A stretch of DNA of 64,000 nt from Gigantopelta aegis (taxonomy: Eukaryota; Mollusca; Gastropoda; Neomphalida; Peltospiridae): assembly GCF_016097555.1 (NCBI RefSeq), contig NC_054704.1, positions 43,189,751-43,253,750 of the forward strand, in the 5' to 3' direction. Positions 48,238 through 60,100 of this stretch are shown here, one piece after another. Position 1 is the stretch's first letter. Each line of letters starts with the position of its first letter. A program made the position numbers and the translations under genes. The notes under the pieces were generated by a model. The model did not search any database. It had not been told where the DNA came from and saw nothing but the letters and a program-made list of their open reading frames with translations.

Positions 48238-49749
48238 TCAGCCTATTTTTGGAATAATAGCCACGGTACCATCCGCATGTATGAAGACCCGGACTCTATC
48301 TGTGTTGTAATCTTTAGTCACCATGCTTCCCACTGGTAGAATTTGTACCTAAAAACAGAACAAGTTTTAAACATTATTCTTCATATTTTGACACTGACAC
48401 CTAATAAGTGTGGATTTAGTCAAATTTAAACTAAATAAGCATTCACTGTTTGTTTCAGTAGACCTGTTGCCTCATGTTTCATTTAAAAAAAAAATTATAA
48501 ATGGGAATATTAAAGACGTCTGTCTACACTCTTATTTCAGAAAGTATGGTAATAATATTTACTGATGCTAATGAGTTGCATAATAATTTTACCATGGGCT
48601 GGATTTACAATGTTTTCGTTTATATTACACGTACGTATGTAGATTCATATATTTACAATTAATACGTGCGTTTAATAAATGTGCTTCGTTAATTTGACCC
48701 CATAGCCATGGGCGTACGACCAGGGGGGGGGGGATTGCCCCCCCCCCCCAAATTCGGGCAAAACAGTGGGGAAAATTCGGGCAGTTTTTATCTGAGTAAA
48801 ATTTCGGGCAAATCAACCCCTCCAGCCCCCCTAAATCAAAGAGTCCCCATACACCCATGCCCATAGCTATGTTTAGTACGTAGTAAACTGATTTAACACC
48901 ATATTGTTGAGTCATTAAACAGATGCCCTTTTCCTTTTAATAGTTAGTGTGATGGATATTGTTTTCGAACGTACACGGAATAGATTAATAAACTTTAGTT
49001 AATATACTTTATAACAAGGGATGTGACACAACATTGTGAGACCGACACAATATACAGACCACTTTCTGGTCTTAACCAAAACACGTGACCGTTTTCATAA
49101 GCCAGGTTTAAGCTAATGTTTAGGCTTAAGTCGGATTGCTTTCCTGAAATTAACAGCAACAACATGGCGCAAATTATGAAATTGTTGGGGGAATTGATGG
49201 GTTATTAAAAAAAGAATAATTATTAAAAAAAGAAGAAGAAGTAATTCAAACTAACATAAAGATTGCTATTTAAAGAAATAATGAGCTCTATATTAAAAAA
49301 AAGAGAGAAAAAAAAAGGCTCTCTAATTTTTATTTGGGAAAAAAGGAAAAAAGAAAAAATAAGTCGGATTTCTTTCCTAATATATTGTTGGTATTTGAAG
49401 TAATCAAAATATTTACTGTCACCAGCTTACACATAAGTTTTGGTAGTCCCGTCTCAGGGCCTCTTCAGCTTCTTTCCATGGCTGAGAATAAAAATATAAA
49501 ATATAAAACTTGACAATGTACAGAGCAAATCACAGTCGTTTTAGTGGCCAGTGGACATATTATAATTGGTGATTCGTTATACATGAAAATTGCCAAACAC
49601 AGTAGTATTCTATCATTTCGAAATCAGCTTGTCCTACCATTACAAAATTGGCTATATATACACAGACGCGCGTTTTACACATCAAATGATGAAATACTCT
49701 GAGGTTGTCATTTTAAAATTTTTTAATTATATATCTATAAACGTGTGTG

Positions 49750-49830
<81 letters not shown>

Positions 49831-49854
49831 ATCACAGATACACGCGCGCACACG

Positions 49855-49901
<47 letters not shown>

Positions 49902-50243
49902 ACAAAAGTTCCATAGATAATAAATGAGTTGTAATGATCGCCCCTCAGTACCATACTGTAATTTATGCAACTTAAGCCAGTATGTCGCATCTAATGAAAT
50001 ACACATGTATAAAGAAATAATGTGTTAACAAATTAAATCAGTTATAGACCAAATTTACTATGTTCACGCACGGTAAGCACAAAACTATTATTAATACTAT
50101 TGATAGTATTAATATTCAGTATACCACAACATACACATGGTTCATTCAGCTACATTCGTCTAATTAATTTCGAAAAATTATTTAGCAGTGAACAATTCTA
50201 TATTTACCTTGCCCACAAGCTCTGGCCATTTGTGCTTGGACAT
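48238..50243 (-). CDS. Potato inhibitor I family serine protease inhibitor, 3 exons, 65 aa
   Basis: CDS exons on the minus strand: 50243-50208 (MSKHKWPELVGK), 49481-49431 (PWKEAEEALRRDYQNLC) and 48348-48238 (VQILPVGSMVTKDYNTDRVR, then VFIHADGTVAIIPKIG and TGA). All junctions are phase 0 and GT-AG. Family features are complete: WPELVGK at the start, the helix, the LPxGSxVTxD reactive loop (about 34-42), RVRVF (47-51) with the two loop-supporting arginines, and the C-terminal PKIG. By alignment to CI-2 and eglin c, P1 is Lys41 and P1' Asp42, so trypsin-like targets are predicted. No disulfide pair (single Cys29), as in eglin c. No signal peptide is visible; an in-frame TAA lies 15 nt before the ATG. 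AATAAA at 47886-47881 may end the transcript. It is divergent from TMEM165. Confidence 0.9.
48701..48871. mobile_element. MITE-like repeat with CATAGCCATGGGC ends
   Basis: CATAGCCATGGGCGTA and ATGCCCATAGCTATG are inverted ends. The interior has a G-run, a C-run and repeated ATTCGGGCA. It lies in inhibitor intron 2. Confidence 0.6.
49753..49899. repeat. (TA)n followed by (CA)n microsatellite
   Basis: About 36 TA units (49753-49826), then a short unique piece and a CA/CG-rich run (49841-49899). It lies in the 723-bp intron 1 of the inhibitor gene. ORFs through it are artefacts. Confidence 0.97.
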
Positions 50244-51179
50244 TATATTATAATAAATTTAATACATGGTGGATGTACTTGTCTACATATAATCTTAGAA
50301 TATGCCTGTAGTCAGACGAATGGCGTAATTCTTGATCACTATATAACAATTCTTAAAATAATCGATATATTGTGTATTCTGCCTTCTATAAACCTTATGC
50401 ACGTTATCTCGCGAATTTCAAGAGAAGACCATTTTATCAATATCAAAATATATGCGTATGTACTAAGTTGTCTCAAAACAGTAATAAATACATCATAATG
50501 TTTTATTGTACAACACTATTTATGTAATAACAATTATTTGAAACTTGTAGTAGCCTAGACTGCTGCTATTTTTGATACCTGTAATTTTTATTTAGTAGAG
50601 TACGGTACGCTAAATCCAGCCACTGTTATTTAAAAAACAAAATTAACAAATTCGAAAGTATAATATTAACTTTGAAAACAATTAATAATAACATTCAGCA
50701 TACGGAGCGGGAAGGGGGTTGCCTTCTGGCTACTCGGGCACTGTTCCCTCAACAAATCATTTGCCAAATGTGACAATTGTGCAATCCCAAACGAATTAAA
50801 TGAAAATGATCGACTTTAGCATATTAGTGACCCGTCCAGTTGCTGGGATCTACCAACATATATGCAGACATACTGAGATGAGGGCTACTCCGAACTTAAT
50901 AAAGATGAGTGGGTCGGGGGTGGGGAGCATGTACAAGCCTGAAATGATAGGTGCTCTTACAGGGATGAAGGAAACATGTAACAAAACTAAAGGGAAGCAA
51001 CTGATATTATACAACGTGGAGTTTTACCGTCATTAAATTTTCTCAAAAAACTTAAAAATCTAAACGAAATTGAAATTTAACGTTTAGTAATTTTGTTATT
51101 AACGTTTTGTTTGTTTTTATGTTTGGTAACATATATTTATTTATACTTAAAATTGCCGTGTATCCCTTGTTCTGAAAAT
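50244..51179. promoter_or_regulatory. Divergent intergenic region between inhibitor and TMEM165
   Basis: 936 bp between two opposite start codons. It should hold both promoters. No clear TATA box or conserved element was recognised. A G-rich patch lies at 50915-50928. Confidence 0.4.
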
Positions 51180-54100
51180 ATGAATCTACAAATGTTTTTG
51201 TCGACTTCAGGATGTTGCAAAATATCAAAAATAATTTTGATTTTTGTATTGTTTCTTCATGTAATATCTTTGTATGAGGTGTCTTCTAATTCTGATGTCA
51301 ACAGTGTTGATGGACTTGGTAGACATTTACTTAAGGACAGCGACTTGCACAAACACAAAGTAAGCATGTCGGAAGTGTAGTGTTGGTGGTTGTTTTTTTG
51401 TGGGGGTGGGGGGGGGGAGTGTACTTGTTATGTTAGCCCAAGTTCTTTGCCATTTGAGAGGTATATGAACATTTGGACGTCAGAAATAACTCTATAATGA
51501 AAACTCAAGATTTTTGCCTACCACAGAGTAGACAAAAGATTGCCTATCTAATATAATAACCACGGTCGGTTTGGGATGGATCACTGTCGGTGGGACGGTT
51601 ACTAGTTATTTGGTACCAAAGTCATTTCGTACCATAGTTTATGGTCATTTCGTATCATAGTCGTTTTGTACCATAGTGCTTTGGTCATTACGTACCATGG
51701 CCATTTCGTACCTACTTTTTACCATCTCGTACCATAATGTTTGGTCATTTCGTACCATAGTGGTTTTGTACTCGGTATCTTATTTTTGTCATGGTATGCC
51801 ACTTCTTATTTTTATTGTTGATGAATAAACGTTGACGTGTAAATATACCTTGTAAAGTGAGCAACGGTTTAAATTAACATATGTATATTGCCACTGATGA
51901 TCATTTCATATGATACAAGACCCCCCCCCCATCTTATAATGATGAACGGAAATGTTTGAAGATAAAAGTAATAAAAGTAATATATCATCTTTTTCTTATT
52001 ATTTGTTTGTTTCTTTCTTAAGGGTGGGGCTTCAATATAGCTGCATTAGCCTAATGTTTATTTTTAAATAAGTAATTTGACATTTTACTATCTATCACTA
52101 GTATCAGTCAACTAAGCTGCACAATAAATGATTGAGGTACGAAATGACCAAACAGACATGGTACGAAATGACTATGGTCAGGGTGCAATTTGTTTTTAAA
52201 ATTTTGATTAGCAGTTTTTCCTACTGGATGGAGAATTGATTAGCAACTATTGGAATTTGATTAGCACTTTAATAAAATGAGTAAACACGAATAAAACACA
52301 TTCTTTTAAATAAAATTGCATATTTCTTATACATGTATCTGTATTGTGGGCTGTGAAGGGTCAGCACTGTCACTTGTTTACAAGGCCGTATTCTCCGGAG
52401 GTCAAGGGGGGCAGTTGCCTCCCCCCTCCCCCTCCACACACACACCCAGAGAATCTCACTTTGGTTTTTTTTTGCTATATAGAAAATAGCATAGAAATGT
52501 TAGGGTTTAATTTTTATAGTACAACATATTTCTGAATAATATTTGTCAATGGTTATGCTAAGCAGCTTGGTCATCTAACTTGTTCAAAGTGATTTTTTAG
52601 TCTTTCCTGAGTTAATTTGTATGTCTGATCCAAAGTGCGATTGAAGCCCGAGAAAAAATCCTCATTTTGCTGATCATTCCAACGTATTCGGTGTTCATTT
52701 TTGTTATGAAAATTGACAATTCTTAAACAATATATATACGTATTTTACCGGAACATTATTTGCCGAGGCAATTCAAAATTAAAAACGCCAAGCTGTTAAT
52801 TAGTCGATAATACCGTATGTATACGCAAACATTTTCGCGGCTAAAATAATTCGCGATCAAGCTTTCATTTTACATTTTCACGATAGTTTTTGCCAATAAT
52901 AAAATAAAAACGACCAATATCAACTGAACTCCTTTCAATGACAGTTTTACGTACGATATAATTATACTCGAGACATTCTCGCCATGCGGTCCGCATGCCG
53001 TTAGTCTTGTCTGCACGTATGTCTGATAATACATGATGCAGAAAACTTGAAAAATCACAAACTAGACCAAATACTATTTATTAGTAATATTCATAGGTTG
53101 CATTCAGGTTTACAAATAATGAAAGCCACAAGTATGTATCGAATATAAGAATAATCAGTGTAAAAACAACAAACTGAAATCTCATAGTCACAAGATACCA
53201 GACGTGAATTCAGCCAGCCGTTTGTTGCTAATGTTTGCCAGAATTTTTTTTACGTAACAAGTTAAACCGAACGACCACTTCGACAACCGGTCAAAATAAT
53301 TATCAGACATTTTGACTACTGGCTATCGCTGAACGCAGATCATGCATAGCACCGAGTGTCACTTGTAGTATAAAACCACGTGGCAGGTAATTTGACGATA
53401 AATATAAAGTGCTTTCGATGCGCCATGTGTTTTGTATCTATAGGCATTATTCAAAGCTAAATCGGAAATAAGTTTAACGCGTAATTAAATTCGCGGAGCT
53501 ATCGGCATGTTCGCAATTTTCGCGGTATATTTAATTCGTGAACATAATATATTTGCGTGCACGGTAGGCTACAAGTTCAGTGTACAAGGTCATAGCTGCT
53601 TGCAAATTAGGTTACCACGATTACGTTGCAACTAGTACGTTACGTCACTGTTCTTGTTAAAACGTCAAACATCCTCCGCGTATTCCGACAGTATTTTCTA
53701 TTTGAAATACTAACACACGCGAGAAGGTTGTACACTGAGATAAATTTTAAAAATATTTATCATTGGCGAATCAGTTACCTTGGCTGCGATCACGGAAAAT
53801 CGACACCCCTAAGTGCGTTCTTCTCCCGCGATCTCAATTCAAAGATCAATTTGGTTACAAAAAACATGCATCGCAAACTGCTAGTCATTGTTACAATATT
53901 GCATTGCGATCGCAAGATTTTGCATCGCTTTTTGCGATGCGAACCCGGTCATTTTGCAGCCTGATGGTACGAAATGACTATGGTATGAAATGACCAAATA
54001 ACTATGGTACGAAATGACTTGGGTATGAAATGGTAAAATTGGGTACGAAATGACTATCGTACGAATTGACTGGTTACCGGTGGGACCATTGAGCTATTCT

Positions 54101-57100
54101 CATCCCAGCCAGTGCACCACAACTGGTATATCAAAGGCCATGGTATGTGTTATTCTGTCTGTGGAATAATGCATATAAAAGATCCCATGCTACTAATGTC
54201 AGAACTATCAAATGTTTAACATCCACATGCCAATAGCCAATGTGTGCTCTAGTGGTGTTGTTAAACTAAGCAAAATTTTTAATTAATTAATACAATAACA
54301 ATCCAACAAATGTATGTTTGATGTTAAATAATATTACAGTGATAATTTTGAGTTTGTCTATGATAAATATTTCACACTAATACACACACTACAGACAAAA
54401 ATCCATTAGCACCTTCATATGTAACCGAAACATTAAACATTGAAGTAGTGTGTGTGTCGGGTTTCTTTCTATAGTGAAATATTTATTTCTGCAAACTGAA
54501 CATTATCAATCTAAAGGTATTTAACATCAAACATAAGATTAAATTATTTGTTACATATTACTATATTATTAGAGTGGGAATCTTTGCCTAGGTACTGAAT
54601 CTGCTCGGTGGTACTAGCAAAAATCTTGTGTTTTTGTTGAGTTATCTCTTACAGCAGAGACTGATTATAAAGTCCATATATCAGGTGCTAATCTAGAATT
54701 GAAAAAGTAGGAGAAGTGGCTTTTCCCGTCCCAGAAGAAAGGGGAGAAGTTTAATAAAAATGGGCGAAGTGAACATTTATAAATATATTTTAAAATGAAT
54801 GTGGCCAAGGATTAACAATGCTTGACTGGTCACAGCACACAATGTGTCACTTTGAAATACAATAGCCAGGTTTACGTGTGTATCTATTTATTTAATCTAT
54901 GTATTTAATCTCTTCACAACAGAAACTGGCTTGAGTATTAACATTTATTGGTTGATTTTGACAATAAATTCAACAAGGTAAAACATTATTTTATCAAATC
55001 ACTTGTACATAACAGTGTGCATGAGCAGAAACCATTTCCCGATTGGCCAGTTCATGATTATTTGAGGATACAGTCTGGCGCCAAAGTAAAAGACACTGTC
55101 CGAATCAGGGCTAGCTTTGACAGTCACCAAATTCGCCAGTTGCGAATTTTGAAAACAACTGGTGAATTTTATTTTGAGTTGGCAAAATAATTTTACTACA
55201 TTTTATTATAAAACAACCGATTTTCTGCCATTTTTGAAGTTTAATCAATTATTTGGTGAAACTTTGTGTTCACCCAGAGCTAGCCCTGTTGACATATGTC
55301 AGCATGGTGCCAAGTGAGTATGACACTAAAGAAGTTGGAGTCTTGACATCTGTTGTCTGTTTTTGAAATCGGATTAGGGCCAGAATATTACGGCGACTTC
55401 GACTTCTCACTACTGCTAATAACTCGACAACTTAAGCTGACTTTCAGCGAAAAAAGAGCTCATTTTACTGGCTAGATTGGGGCCTGCCATATATTTATCT
55501 AGCTCTTGAATGCCATAGTACTTTCATGGGCTATATGTAGAGCTCTGTGTGTGTATACACTTTTCTATCCTAGCACAAATAATTGTGAGGTAAACCACTT
55601 GCACCGACCAGTGATCCATAACTGGTTCAACAGAGTCCATGGTTTGTGCTATCCTGCCTGTGGGAAGCGCAAATAAAAGATCCCTTGCTTCTAATCGGAA
55701 AGAGTAGCCCATGTAGTGGCGACAGCGGGTTTCCTCTCAAAATCTGTGTGGTCCTTAACCATATGTCTGACGTCATATAACCATAAATAAAATGTGTTGA
55801 GTGCGTTGTTAAATAAAAAATTTCTTTCTTTCATTCATTTGTTTAATAGGTTATTCATTCATATACTTACCTTTGTATCATACCCAGTAGCCAAGGTATT
55901 CTTTATGCTTGAGTGTTTTATATATGACTGCAGTTATTTTTGTGTTGTCAATTGATATACAATTCACATGACTTCTTCAATTGTGGATCTCAAAATTTAT
56001 GATAGACTCAATATTTGTAGTCATGAGTCAATGAACTCTAAATATTTTTGGATGAGTGACAATCCTGCCTATTTTATAGGAGGATAAAATGCAAGTTTAT
56101 ACAAGTTTATAATCAACAATAATAATGCTAAAAATGAACTATTAAGACCAATTTTAACAAGACCTTCATATCGCCGTAACTGTCTTTACATAAACCTTTT
56201 TTCTGTGTACAATATATAGACATATAAAAAAGAAACAGTCTATAGTACATGTATATTTTGTATAAATTTAAATATCAGTTCTCAATATTGGTAACAATAA
56301 CTTTGTTGAATTTAAATTTAAAATTTGTCATTGTATATTTCAGGACTCTAGTAAAGAAGAGACCTCTGATGAGCATGGGTTTTTCCACATGTTAAAGAAA
56401 AGGGGTTCAAACCTTGGTTTCATCCATGCGTTTGTTGCATCTTTGTCTGTGATCATTGTGTCGGAACTGGGTGACAAGACATTTTTTATTGCTGCCATCA
56501 TGGCGATGAGACATTCAAGATTGACTGTTCTTGCTGGTGCACTTGGTGCTCTTGTTCTCATGACAGTTTTATCATGTAGGTTCTTTATTAGTCCTCTACA
56601 GATCTAAACGGAGGGAACGTTAGCTTTCATCTGTCTATCTCTGTCTGTCTGTCCATCCATCTTGTCCCACATATAGTTGTTTTTTTACAATGCCTCGAGA
56701 TATTGACATCAAATTTTGTGTATAGCTTCATTTACTGTTACCTATTTTTGACAGAGTTACGACCCTTTAACATTGTTTTCCGGACCTTTTTTTCCACAAA
56801 GCTTCAAGATATCAAGCTGAAAGTTTATGTATCAATTGCTGTTCAGATCATACAGATTATTACAGATCAAGTTTAACTTCAATGGCAATTTACCCTCTTT
56901 TTTTAAACAGAGTTATGGTCCTTGAACTTAGGAGCTATGGACATTTGTTTTCCAGACTTGTTTTAAATGCCTGAAGATATTGAGATATAATTTTGTATAT
57001 AGGTTTATTAAAAATGGGTTATGCAAACTATACTTACGCGAGCGACACGTGATCGAAACTATCGCACTCGCAATTTTCAGAGTCCTGATAGAATCTTATG

Positions 57101-60100
57101 AACAGCCAGCAACCATTGCTTATAGTCTGAGTCACTAACATGTATAAAATATCTTTTACAACCTTGCATGAGTACCTGGTATTTCTGTACTGTGGTCATA
57201 CTAAACTGAAAACAGATAATTGCATTCACATACATGTATGTTTATTACTCAAATAAGCTTAAAATCCTAGCTATTACAGTTATATACTCTTCAAAAAAAG
57301 AAACGCAAAAGGGTACAAATGGGTTATAACTCCGATTTTATGTTTCCTACCGGTTCATGCTTTGTGAATATAAGGTCATTGCATGTCCCAAACACATTCC
57401 CACGGTTACATTCGATAAAACGCAGCTACTGTACAATAAAGTTCCAAAATGTGAATATTCGCAAAAACGCAGCCACGTGCAAACCATGTCACCACTGCAC
57501 GTGCGTTGTCTGCACGTGCAACATGAACACCGACAGTATAAAAGTGCAGGGTGTTCGCTTGCCTGGCCTCTGTATCTGGCCGACAGTTGACAATCCAGGA
57601 CATGCCACGTCTCAGTGAACCGCAGAGAAACAATGCCATCGGCCGACTAGACGCAGGCGAATCCAGAACGGCCGTTGCCAGGGCATTCCATGTGTCCCCA
57701 AGCACCATCTCCAGACTGTGGGACCGTTACCAGCAACATGGATCAACACGTGACTTCCCTAGATCCGGTCGACCACGGGTCACTACCCCCGGGCAGGACC
57801 ACTACATCCGGGTACGCCACCTTCTGGAACGATTGACTACTGCCACCTCCACAGCCGCAGCAATACCAGGTTTGCGCAGGATATCCGACCAGACCGTACG
57901 GAACCGCCTACGTGAGGTAGGAATTCGTGCCAGACGTCCAGTTCAAGGTGTCATCTTAACACCACAACACCGTCGACTCCGACTGCAGTGGTGCCAGATT
58001 CATCGACAATGGCCTCAACTGCGATGGAGACAGGTGTGGTTCAGTGACGAGTCCCGATTTCTGCTCCGACGTCATGATGGAAGATGTCGCGTGTATAGGC
58101 GTCGTGGTGAACGTTATGCGGCAAACTGCGTGCAGGAAGTGGACAGATTCGGCGGGGGTAGTGTCATGGTGTGGGCAGCCATCTCACACACTGGCAGAAC
58201 TGACCTGGTCCACGTGCAGGGCAACCTGAATGCACAGGGCTACATTGACCAGATCCTCCGGCCACACATCGTTCCAGTTATGGCCAACGCCAACGCAGTG
58301 TTCCAGCATGACAACGCCAGACCTCACACAGCACGTCTCACAACGGCTTTCCTGCAGAACAACAACATTAATGTCCTTCCTTGGCCATCGATATCACCGG
58401 ATTTGAACCCAATTGAGCATCTATGGGACGAGTTGGACCGACGCCTCCGACAGCGACAACCACAGCCCCAGACCCTGCCCGAGCTGGCAGCAGCCTTGCA
58501 GGCCGAGTGGGCCACCATCCCCCGGGACGTCATCCGTACTCTGGTTGCTTCAATGGGCAGGCGGTGCCAGGCAGTTGTCAACACACGCGGAGGCCACACC
58601 CGGTATTGACTCCAGATGACCTTGACCTTGGTGGTGTGTCCTATCACTTACTCACAATGGACTAGAGTGAATTGTGAACAATCCTGCAACATTTGGTAAT
58701 TATCGGACTCACCATTCAATAATTAAATCAATTCTCCAAATGTTACGACAATGTGGTTTTGCGTTTCTTCTTTTGAAGAGTATACATTTAAAACATAAAT
58801 TATTTGGATGTGATCTCTTCAAATCATTTAATCTCCATGCTTGTTTGTTTTTAATTGCAGCTCTTTTAGGTTACGCAACTACTGTGATTCCAAGAAAATA
58901 CACTCTTTATGCTTCATCGATTCTGTTTGGTGTATTTGGTTTGAAGATGTTACGAGAAGGTAAAACAAACGTCCTTTCTAAGTTTCTATTTATATATTTA
59001 AAAAGCATTTTTATTAATTTACTCATCTTTTTCAGTTAAAAATTGTAAATAACTAGTTGGTTTTTTGTCAAGATACTTATGGTTGTACTTATACCAAATA
59101 AAATCCCATTGGCAACCATGTTAATGTTTGTGTTTAAAAACACTATGCAATATGTCGATCAAACTATGACCCATAAATATCAGTGCTACAACCCCTACCT
59201 CAAAGTATTAACTGCTAATTTTTGGTATAACCAGATGTTTTGACAACACCCCTATTTCACACAAAATTTGAGTACTTTTTTTTACAGGAACCCCATACAT
59301 GTTTCAAGCACAAGGCTACTTGACAGTAGTACTAGATGAAATAAAATTGCATACATTTTTTTGACCAGATGAAACTAATTTTTTTTACAACCAACACACT
59401 CACATTTATCATCAATCACAAAACTTGTGGTGTTATCTCTCTATCAAAAGTTTGGTACACCTCAAACTTTGACCCAGCCGGAAGTTATTTGGTTTAGTAC
59501 TACCTTAATCAAGTTAATGTGAGAAGGCTATTTTTGAATATTATTTTAATGTTTAAAAAAAAGAAAAAAATGCTATCTATTATTCTCAGAACCACATTAT
59601 GTTAAAATTTTAACATTTTCAGCTTGGGTAATGTCAGCTGAAGAGGCTCAGGAGGAATTCAATGAAGTACAAGCCGATTTAAAAAAGAAGGAAGACGAGG
59701 TTTGTGAAAACCAAAAATTAAGATCAGATTCTTAATTTGTATTGATTTATATTTGTCTTGTTTTTTCAGTCCTAACACAGTGTCAATACATGTTTTGGAC
59801 AAAAACAAACTTTAAACTTCTCATTTAATATAACGGAAGAAGATAGATCATTTGTATAAAACACTATGTTGATAATTGAAAAATCTTTGAAAATTGTAAT
59901 GTTTTATTCATTTATAATTTCTCAAGAAATAAACAGATTTAAAGCCACTATTGAAAATATTTGGTCACGAAAATTGGTTGTGCACTTTTAATATGTTACT
60001 GACATCACAAATTATTATTGTTAATTTTTTTAACAATTTTAAAAAAAACCCTCTTGTTTTAGATAGCACAGCGGAATGCCCCGGTACAGGATATAGAAAC

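Larger units (their letters stand above)
52179..53963. mobile_element. CAGGGTGCAATTTG element with 5-bp TSD ATGGT, itself interrupted
   Basis: Left CAGGGTGCAATTTG and right CATTTTGCAGCCTG are inverted ends, flanked by ATGGT at 52174-52178 and 53964-53968. The right subterminal zone is rich in GCGATGCAAAA-type words. Without the nested piece (52813-53564) it is about 1 kb. It contains an exon-like minus-strand segment at 52571-52721. Confidence 0.75.
51597..54078. mobile_element. GGTWACYAGT element with 8-bp TSD, itself interrupted
   Basis: Ends GGTTACTAGTTATTTGGTAC and ACTGGTTACC are imperfect inverted repeats. Subterminal zones repeat GTCATTTCGTACCATAG and its complement many times. The target duplication GGTGGGAC (8 bp) suits hAT- or P-like elements. 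The parent is about 700 bp (51597-52178 plus 53969-54078), with the rest a later insertion. A second, one-ended copy is at 31045-31636. Confidence 0.85.
51559..54285 (+). mobile_element. SINE split in two by a later insertion
   Basis: 51559-51596 (CACGGTCGGTTTGGGATGGA and on to GTCGGTGGGAC) is the head. 54087-54285 continues the same SINE (CATTGAGCTATT, GTGCACCACAACTGGTA, tail-2 words CCAATAGCCAATGTG). The 8 bp GGTGGGAC are duplicated at both sides of the insertion. TMEM165 intron 1. Confidence 0.88.

Noticed and set aside
49590-50006. ORFs of YIYIYI and CVCVCV
   Set aside because: They are translations of TA and CA runs.
50100-50498. 132-codon plus-strand ORF
   Set aside because: It runs antisense across inhibitor exon 1, has random composition and no recognisable domain; the minus-strand gene explains the region.
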